Positions 59,828-64,000 of a stretch of DNA of 64,000 nucleotides are shown here, piece by piece. The stretch comes from Mycolicibacterium sp. TUM20985 (lineage in GTDB: Bacteria > Actinomycetota > Actinomycetes > Mycobacteriales > Mycobacteriaceae), in contig NZ_AP027291.1 of the NCBI RefSeq assembly GCF_030295745.1, positions 496,001 through 560,000 of the forward strand. Direction: 5' to 3'. Positions within the stretch are counted from its first letter, which is position 1; every line of letters begins with the position of its first letter. Both the position numbers and the translations under genes were made by a program. Under the pieces are notes generated by a model. The model saw only the letters and a list, made by a program, of their open reading frames with translations. It did no database searches and was not told the DNA's origin.

Positions 59828-60627
59828 GCGCCAACGGTGACGGGGGACCGCTGGCTTCACTCGACGCCACCGCCGCCCCGTCGTGGCTGAAACCGCTGCT
59901 GGAGAACGTCGGCGACGTGCCGCAGGCCTACCGTCGGCGGGTGCCTGCCGACGTGTTGGCGGCGATCAGCAAGGCCAGCGAAACGAACGAAGCGACGGCG
60001 ACGCTGCACGGTACGAAGCGTGACGCCGCCGTCCTGGTGCTGTTCTCGGGACCGTCGGAGTCTCCGTCGGACGGGCCACCCGAGGACGCCGACCTGCTGT
60101 TGACCGTCCGGGCGTCGACGTTGCGCCATCATGCCGGGCAGGCGGCATTCCCCGGCGGTGCCGCCGATCCGGATGACGGGGGACCCGTCGGCACCGCGTT
60201 GCGGGAGGCGCGCGAGGAGACCGGTATCGATCCCACTCGGTTGCGGCCGCTCGCCACGCTCGACCGGATGTTCATCCCGCCGTCGGGTTTCCACGTCGTG
60301 CCCGTGCTCGCCTACTCACCCGACCCGGGACCGGTGGGTGTCGTGAACGACGGTGAGACGGCGATCGTCGCCCGCGTGCCGGTCCGCGCGTTCGTCAACC
60401 CCGAGAACCGACTGATGGTGTACCGCAAGGAGAACGCCAGCCGGTTCGCCGGGCCCGCGTTCCTGCTCAACCAGATGCTCGTATGGGGTTTCACCGGCCA
60501 GATCATCTCCGCCCTCCTCGACGTCGCAGGCTGGGCGCAACCGTGGAACGGCGACGACGTCCGCGAATTGGACGAGGCAATGGCGCTCGTCGGCGGTGGT
60601 AGCGATTACGGTGAGGGCCAACAATGA
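59824..60627 (+). CDS. CoA pyrophosphatase-type Nudix hydrolase
   Basis: This 267-residue Nudix protein has the CoA-pyrophosphatase (NudL/UPF0035) signature LLTVRASTLRHHAGQAAFPGG followed by the Nudix helix ALREAREETGI. The first Glu of the classical box is replaced by Gly, as is usual in this subgroup. It likely hydrolyses CoA or its derivatives to phosphopantetheine and ADP. It corresponds to M. tuberculosis Rv3672c. The start is TTG at 59824, coupled to the preceding stop, and the stop overlaps the marP ATG. Confidence 0.9.
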   Translation: MSANGDGGPLASLDATAAPSWLKPLLENVGDVPQAYRRRVPADVLAAISKASETNEATATLHGTKRDAAVLVLFSGPSESPSDGPPEDADLLLTVRASTLRHHAGQAAFPGGAADPDDGGPVGTALREAREETGIDPTRLRPLATLDRMFIPPSGFHVVPVLAYSPDPGPVGVVNDGETAIVARVPVRAFVNPENRLMVYRKENASRFAGPAFLLNQMLVWGFTGQIISALLDVAGWAQPWNGDDVRELDEAMALVGGGSDYGEGQQ

Positions 60628-61811
60628 CATCGTCGCAGTGGCTTGATCTGGCCGTCCTCGCCATCGCCTTCGTCGCCGCCGTCTCCGGCTGGCGTTCCGG
60701 GGCACTTGGCTCGCTGCTGTCCTTCGTCGGGGTCATCCTGGGCGCCGTCGCGGGCGTGCTGTTGGCGCCGCACGTGGTGGGCCACGTCGACGGGCCGAGG
60801 ACCAAGCTGTTCGTCGCGCTGTTCCTGATCCTCGGGCTCGTCGTGATCGGCGAGATCGCGGGCGTCGTGCTGGGCCGGGCCGTGCGCGGTGCCATCCGGC
60901 ACGGCGGACTGCGCACCGTGGACTCGGTAATCGGGGTGGCGCTCCAACTCGTCGCCGTCCTGGTGGCGGCGTGGCTGCTGGCCACCCCGCTCACGTCCTC
61001 GGATCAACCGAATCTGGCTGCGGCGGTGCGTGGTTCGCGCGTGCTGTCGACCGTCGACGAGGCCGCGCCGGCGTGGCTCAAGCGGGTGCCCACGCGGCTG
61101 TCGTCACTCCTGGACACCTCGGGGCTGCCCGACGTCCTGCAGCCGTTCGGCCGCACTCCGATCGTCAACGTCGATGCGCCCGACGCGGCCCTGGTGAACG
61201 ACCCCATCGTGGCGGCCACCCGACCGAGCGTGCTGAAGATCCGCGGGGTGGCCACCAGTTGCCAGAAGGTCCTCGAAGGCAGCGGGTTCGTCGTCGCGCC
61301 CAACCGGGTGATGTCCAATGCCCACGTCGTCGCGGGGTCGGAGAGCGTGACCGTCGAGGCCGATGGAAAGACCTACGACGCGACCGTGGTGTCGTATGAC
61401 CCGAATGCCGACATCTCCATCCTGGACGTGCCCGATCTGCCGTCGGCCCCGCTGCAGTTCGACATGCAGGAGGCGCCCACGGGTACCGACGCGGTGGTGA
61501 TGGGGTATCCCGGTGGCGGGGAGTTCACCGCCACCCCTGGCCGCATCCGCGAGATCATTCAGCTCAACGGACCGGACATCTATCACACGACGACGGTCAC
61601 CCGCGAGGTTTACACCATCAGAGGAACTGTGCGACAAGGCAATTCAGGCGGTCCGCTGATCGACAAGGACGGGAAGGTGCTCGGCGTGGTGTTCGGCGCG
61701 GCGGTCGACGACGCGGACACCGGCTTCGTGCTGACCTCCAACGAGGTGGCCAAGCAGATGGCGCGGGTGGGCAACACCCAGCGGGTGTCCACCGACACCT
61801 GCATCTCCTGA
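60624..61811 (+). CDS. marP: Membrane-bound serine protease MarP
   Basis: This 395-residue protein has four N-terminal membrane segments of the CvpA type (WLDLAVLAIAFVAAVSGW onward) and a periplasmic trypsin-like domain. The triad is His234 (SNAHVVAG), Asp263 (NADISILD) and Ser341 (QGNSGGP), each within two positions of the M. tuberculosis Rv3671c residues. MarP keeps the cytoplasm near neutral pH in acid and oxidative stress by activating a wall hydrolase. Cys pairs (TSCQKVLEG and the terminal DTCIS) fit its redox disulfide. ATG overlaps the Nudix stop (ATGA). Confidence 0.96.
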   Translation: MTSSQWLDLAVLAIAFVAAVSGWRSGALGSLLSFVGVILGAVAGVLLAPHVVGHVDGPRTKLFVALFLILGLVVIGEIAGVVLGRAVRGAIRHGGLRTVDSVIGVALQLVAVLVAAWLLATPLTSSDQPNLAAAVRGSRVLSTVDEAAPAWLKRVPTRLSSLLDTSGLPDVLQPFGRTPIVNVDAPDAALVNDPIVAATRPSVLKIRGVATSCQKVLEGSGFVVAPNRVMSNAHVVAGSESVTVEADGKTYDATVVSYDPNADISILDVPDLPSAPLQFDMQEAPTGTDAVVMGYPGGGEFTATPGRIREIIQLNGPDIYHTTTVTREVYTIRGTVRQGNSGGPLIDKDGKVLGVVFGAAVDDADTGFVLTSNEVAKQMARVGNTQRVSTDTCIS

Positions 61812-61812
61812 T

Positions 61813-62826
61813 TCAGTCGCTGTAGACGCCCGCCAGGAATCTGGTCAACTGCTCGTTGACGTGCCCGGGAGCCTCCTCGTGGGCGAAGTGCCCAGCCCCG
61901 GCGATCGCGACGTACCGACCGTGCGGAGCGAAACGCTGGGTGCGTTGCACCGGGTCGGCCAGCACGTAGGGGTCGGCGTCACCGCGAATGTGCAGCATCG
62001 GCACCGCTAGCGGTCGTTTCATCGATCGCATGAAGCGTCGCCCCTCACTGCGGAGCTGGCTGCGCACCGCCCAGCGCTGATACTCCAGCGCCGAATGCGC
62101 CGCCGACGGAATCTGGATGGCCCGGCGCATGTGGCCGATTGTTTCCGAGAAATCCTCGGAGGCAAGCCATTTGGCGCCAGCTCGGCTGCGGACGATGACT
62201 TCCAGCTCGGCGGCGTCGGCACGCGTCAGCGACCGCTCCGGCCAGACGGGAACCTGATTGCGCAACATCCGTGGCAGCAGGGCCCGGCTCTGGTCGCGGC
62301 GCGTCAGCGCGGACGCGCGAAGCGCCACCGGATGCGGTGAGCTGACCACGGCGATGGCCCGCACGACCCGCGGATGCAGGACCGAGGTCGCCCAGCAGAC
62401 GAGTCCGCCGTCGGCGTGCCCGACCAGCGTCGCCGTCTCGTGGCCGAGCGCGCGCACCAGACCCGCGGTGTCGCCCGCCAACGTCCAGCCGTCATACCCG
62501 CGCGGGGGCTTGTCGCTGCCGCCGTAACCGCGCAGGTCGACGGCGACCACCCGCGCACCCTGCAACCCACGGAGCTGATGCCGCCACGACCACCAGAACG
62601 ATCCGAAGCCGTGCAGGAGGATCACCAGGGGTTGACCGGCGACCTGCCCGGACTGCTCCGCACGGTGGTGTGCCTCGACGACGTGGAAGCGTATGCCGTT
62701 GGCGTGGACGTCGAGGTGCCGCCACGGACCGGCGATGCGGGTGACCGACGGATCGGGCGGCTGCTCCTGCCCGCGGTGTTCAATCCCCCGGTCGCTTCGC
62801 TCTCCTCCGGAGCGGCCCGTGGCCAC
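61813..62826 (-). CDS. ephE: Alpha/beta hydrolase (epoxide hydrolase EphE-like)
   Basis: This 337-residue alpha/beta hydrolase has the oxyanion loop VILLHGFGSFWWSW, the nucleophile elbow VGHADGGLVCW with Asp as nucleophile (as in epoxide hydrolases), and the catalytic His in IAGAGHFAHEEAP. It corresponds to M. tuberculosis Rv3670 (EphE). It hydrolyses epoxides to diols, probably in lipid detoxification. The GTG at 62826 overlaps the upstream stop by 1 bp, and the N-terminal ~30 residues are polar and not part of the fold, so a later start is possible. Convergent with marP, 1 bp apart. Confidence 0.9.
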   Translation of the reverse strand: MATGRSGGERSDRGIEHRGQEQPPDPSVTRIAGPWRHLDVHANGIRFHVVEAHHRAEQSGQVAGQPLVILLHGFGSFWWSWRHQLRGLQGARVVAVDLRGYGGSDKPPRGYDGWTLAGDTAGLVRALGHETATLVGHADGGLVCWATSVLHPRVVRAIAVVSSPHPVALRASALTRRDQSRALLPRMLRNQVPVWPERSLTRADAAELEVIVRSRAGAKWLASEDFSETIGHMRRAIQIPSAAHSALEYQRWAVRSQLRSEGRRFMRSMKRPLAVPMLHIRGDADPYVLADPVQRTQRFAPHGRYVAIAGAGHFAHEEAPGHVNEQLTRFLAGVYSD

Positions 62827-63341
62827 TACCAGCCGGATGGGTCAGCGGTCGACGCAGAGCCGTTGGTCGAGGCAGTGGACGGGGCCGGCTTGTCGCCACC
62901 CGGTACCAGCGCCACCCGGGCTTCCTTGACGGACTCGATGGTCTTCTGCGGGCCCCTGATCTTGCGCACCTTGAGGTACCCCAGGAACGCCAGCAGTCCG
63001 GTGGTCACCACCATGAGGCCGAAGACGATGAGATCCGCGGCCCACTTCTGCAGCCACAAGTCGAGCAGATCGGCGACGAAGAAGAAGAAGAAGAACGTCG
63101 AATAGAAGAGCACGACCAGCGCCAGGATGAAGTAGACGCTGCCCGTCAACCCCTTCTTGACGTCGCGCGTGATCTCCGCGCGGGCGAGTTCGACCTCGGC
63201 GCGCACCAGGGTCGACATCTGCGACGTCGCGTCCTTGACCAGGTCCCCCACCGAGGGATCGGGCTTCGGCGCATGCGGATCGACCAGCGGAATCGAGGTC
63301 ACCGTCGTCGGAACGCCGCTCTTGCGGTCGTCATTGCTCAC
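62826..63341 (-). CDS. Phage holin/DUF1469-type membrane protein
   Basis: This 171-residue protein has an N-terminal helix (SVGDLVKDATSQMSTLVRAEVELARAEITRDVKKGL), two membrane segments (SVYFILALVVLFYS...FFF and LIVFGLMVVTTGLLAFLGYL) and a polar tail. The RAEVELA-x-AE motif is typical of DUF1469, often called phage holin family III, though no lysis role is known here. It corresponds to M. tuberculosis Rv3669. A run of six Phe is encoded by a GAA-rich microsatellite at about 63079-63095. A GGGGAGGAC site precedes the ATG. Confidence 0.87.
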   Translation of the reverse strand: MSNDDRKSGVPTTVTSIPLVDPHAPKPDPSVGDLVKDATSQMSTLVRAEVELARAEITRDVKKGLTGSVYFILALVVLFYSTFFFFFFVADLLDLWLQKWAADLIVFGLMVVTTGLLAFLGYLKVRKIRGPQKTIESVKEARVALVPGGDKPAPSTASTNGSASTADPSGW

Positions 63342-63468
63342 GGACTCGTCCTCCCCGCTTGGATGTCTTCGGCGCCCATGTTGCCATGTCGCGGCGGCCG
63401 CAACGATGTCGGCCGACGCTAGACTGACCGCGCTCGGTCATGGGCCGGGGCTGTCTATAGGGGGTTTC

Positions 63469-64000
63469 TTGCAGGTACCACGGAGTTACCGCTGGATCTT
63501 CCCGGTACCCGCACTCCTTGCCCTGGTGTTCGCCACCCTCGTCACACCGCACCTCGGGACCGCCGGTGCCGATGATCGGGTGATCCTCGGCGGCGGATCG
63601 GGCATCGTGATCGATGGCGACACCTTCTGCACGTTGACCACCATCGGCAACGACGACGAGGGCAACCTGATCGGGTTCACCTCGGCGCATTGTGGCGGGC
63701 CGGGCGCGCAGGTCTCGTCCGAACGCGCCGTCGAGAGCGGCCCCGTAGGAACCATGGTCGCGGGCAACGACGGTCTCGACTACGCCGTCATCCAGTTCGA
63801 CCGGGCGAAGGTGCAGCCGGTCAACAGCATCGACGGGTTCGAGATCGACGGGCTGGGGCCCGACCCGGCGTTCGGTGAGAATGCCTGCAAGCTGGGTCGC
63901 ACGACGGGCTTCTCGTGCGGCGTCACCTGGGGGCCGGGCGACAAGCCGGGAACGATCCTCAATCAGGTATGTGGGCAACCCGGCGATTCGGGCGCCCCGG
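63469..64000 (+). CDS. Secreted S1-family serine protease, N-terminal part
   Basis: The gene runs off the right end of the window; about 177 codons are visible. It starts at TTG 63469 with a TAGGGGG site 4-5 nt upstream. A signal peptide follows (RWIFPVPALLALVFATLVTPHLGTAGA). The mature part has the chymotrypsin-fold triad: His in FTSAHCG, Asp in NDGLDYAVI and Ser in GQPGDSGAP. It corresponds to M. tuberculosis Rv3668c. The cysteines near the His and in CKLGRTTGFSCG suggest disulfides. It is probably secreted. Confidence 0.88.
   Translation, partial: MQVPRSYRWIFPVPALLALVFATLVTPHLGTAGADDRVILGGGSGIVIDGDTFCTLTTIGNDDEGNLIGFTSAHCGGPGAQVSSERAVESGPVGTMVAGNDGLDYAVIQFDRAKVQPVNSIDGFEIDGLGPDPAFGENACKLGRTTGFSCGVTWGPGDKPGTILNQVCGQPGDSGAP

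Noticed and set aside
62826..63341. Holin-family protein as sign of a prophage
   Set aside because: The DUF1469 gene is part of the conserved mycobacterial order (Rv3669) next to ephE and marP, and no phage genes are nearby.

Overview
The window is about 64 kb of high-GC actinobacterial chromosome and almost certainly comes from a fast-growing Mycobacterium (Mycolicibacterium). Three things point there. From about 37 kb to the right end the gene order matches M. tuberculosis Rv3695 to Rv3668c (RDD protein, SpoIIM, DUF58, MoxR, DUF4350, DUF4129, YqeY ... Cds1, PonA2, WhiB4, BagB/BagA, RidA, metallo-beta-lactamase, Crp, Nth, MarP, EphE). The Crp product, at 224 residues, looks nearly identical to the M. 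tuberculosis protein as recalled. The left end matches the M. smegmatis mno/mnoSR methylotrophy locus. Homologue names are from memory, not from a search.

Layout. (1) 1-9.1 kb, mycofactocin-linked alcohol metabolism: the 3' part of methanol dehydrogenase mno, a MoxR ATPase and a CoxE-like VWA protein (both with histidine-rich segments), a 1,3-propanediol dehydrogenase-like enzyme, the MnoS/MnoR two-component pair, the methyltransferase MftM, and a divergent MftD-type flavoenzyme. (2) 9.1-15.8 kb: lipoprotein, SnoaL-like protein and cytochrome P450 (minus strand), a divergent GAF-LuxR regulator, a glutamate-cysteine ligase-family enzyme, a methyltransferase and an aldo/keto reductase. (3) 15.8-17.1 kb: an intact IS481-family element with a 15-bp target duplication, inserted into the loop of a 19-bp-stem hairpin. 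(4) 17.2-22 kb: PadR regulator, NCS1 permease, GntR regulator, CPA2 antiporter. (5) 22.1-31.3 kb: a compact putative natural-product cluster of a halogenase-like FAD enzyme, a single-module type I PKS (KS-AT-DH-KR-ACP) and a two-gene ABC exporter, with translationally coupled start/stop overlaps from the PKS onward. (6) 31.3-37.1 kb: SEC-C protein, ParB-like small protein, second CPA2 antiporter, AraC regulator, DUF1772 protein, and a TetR-MFS efflux pair. (7) 37.1-64 kb: the conserved mycobacterial core, interrupted at 45-48 kb by an LLM flavoenzyme, a DapB-like dehydrogenase and a tRNA-Pro(CGG).

How the genes work together. Region 1 forms one pathway: MnoS/MnoR induce Mno, Mno uses mycofactocin as electron acceptor, MftM methylates the mycofactocin glycan, and the MoxR/VWA pair may mature or metallate the dehydrogenase. 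Region 5 probably makes, modifies and exports a small polyketide. Region 7 covers envelope stability and homeostasis (PonA2, MarP, SpoIIM/RDD/MoxR set), redox and sulfur handling (WhiB4, Cds1, thioredoxin-like protein), DNA repair (Nth) and global regulation (Crp).

Promoters. A -10 hexamer of the TANNNT type, often TAGCGT, recurs. In several genes it sits 6-8 nt before the start codon, as expected for leaderless mycobacterial mRNAs. No CRISPR array, rRNA or prophage was seen.
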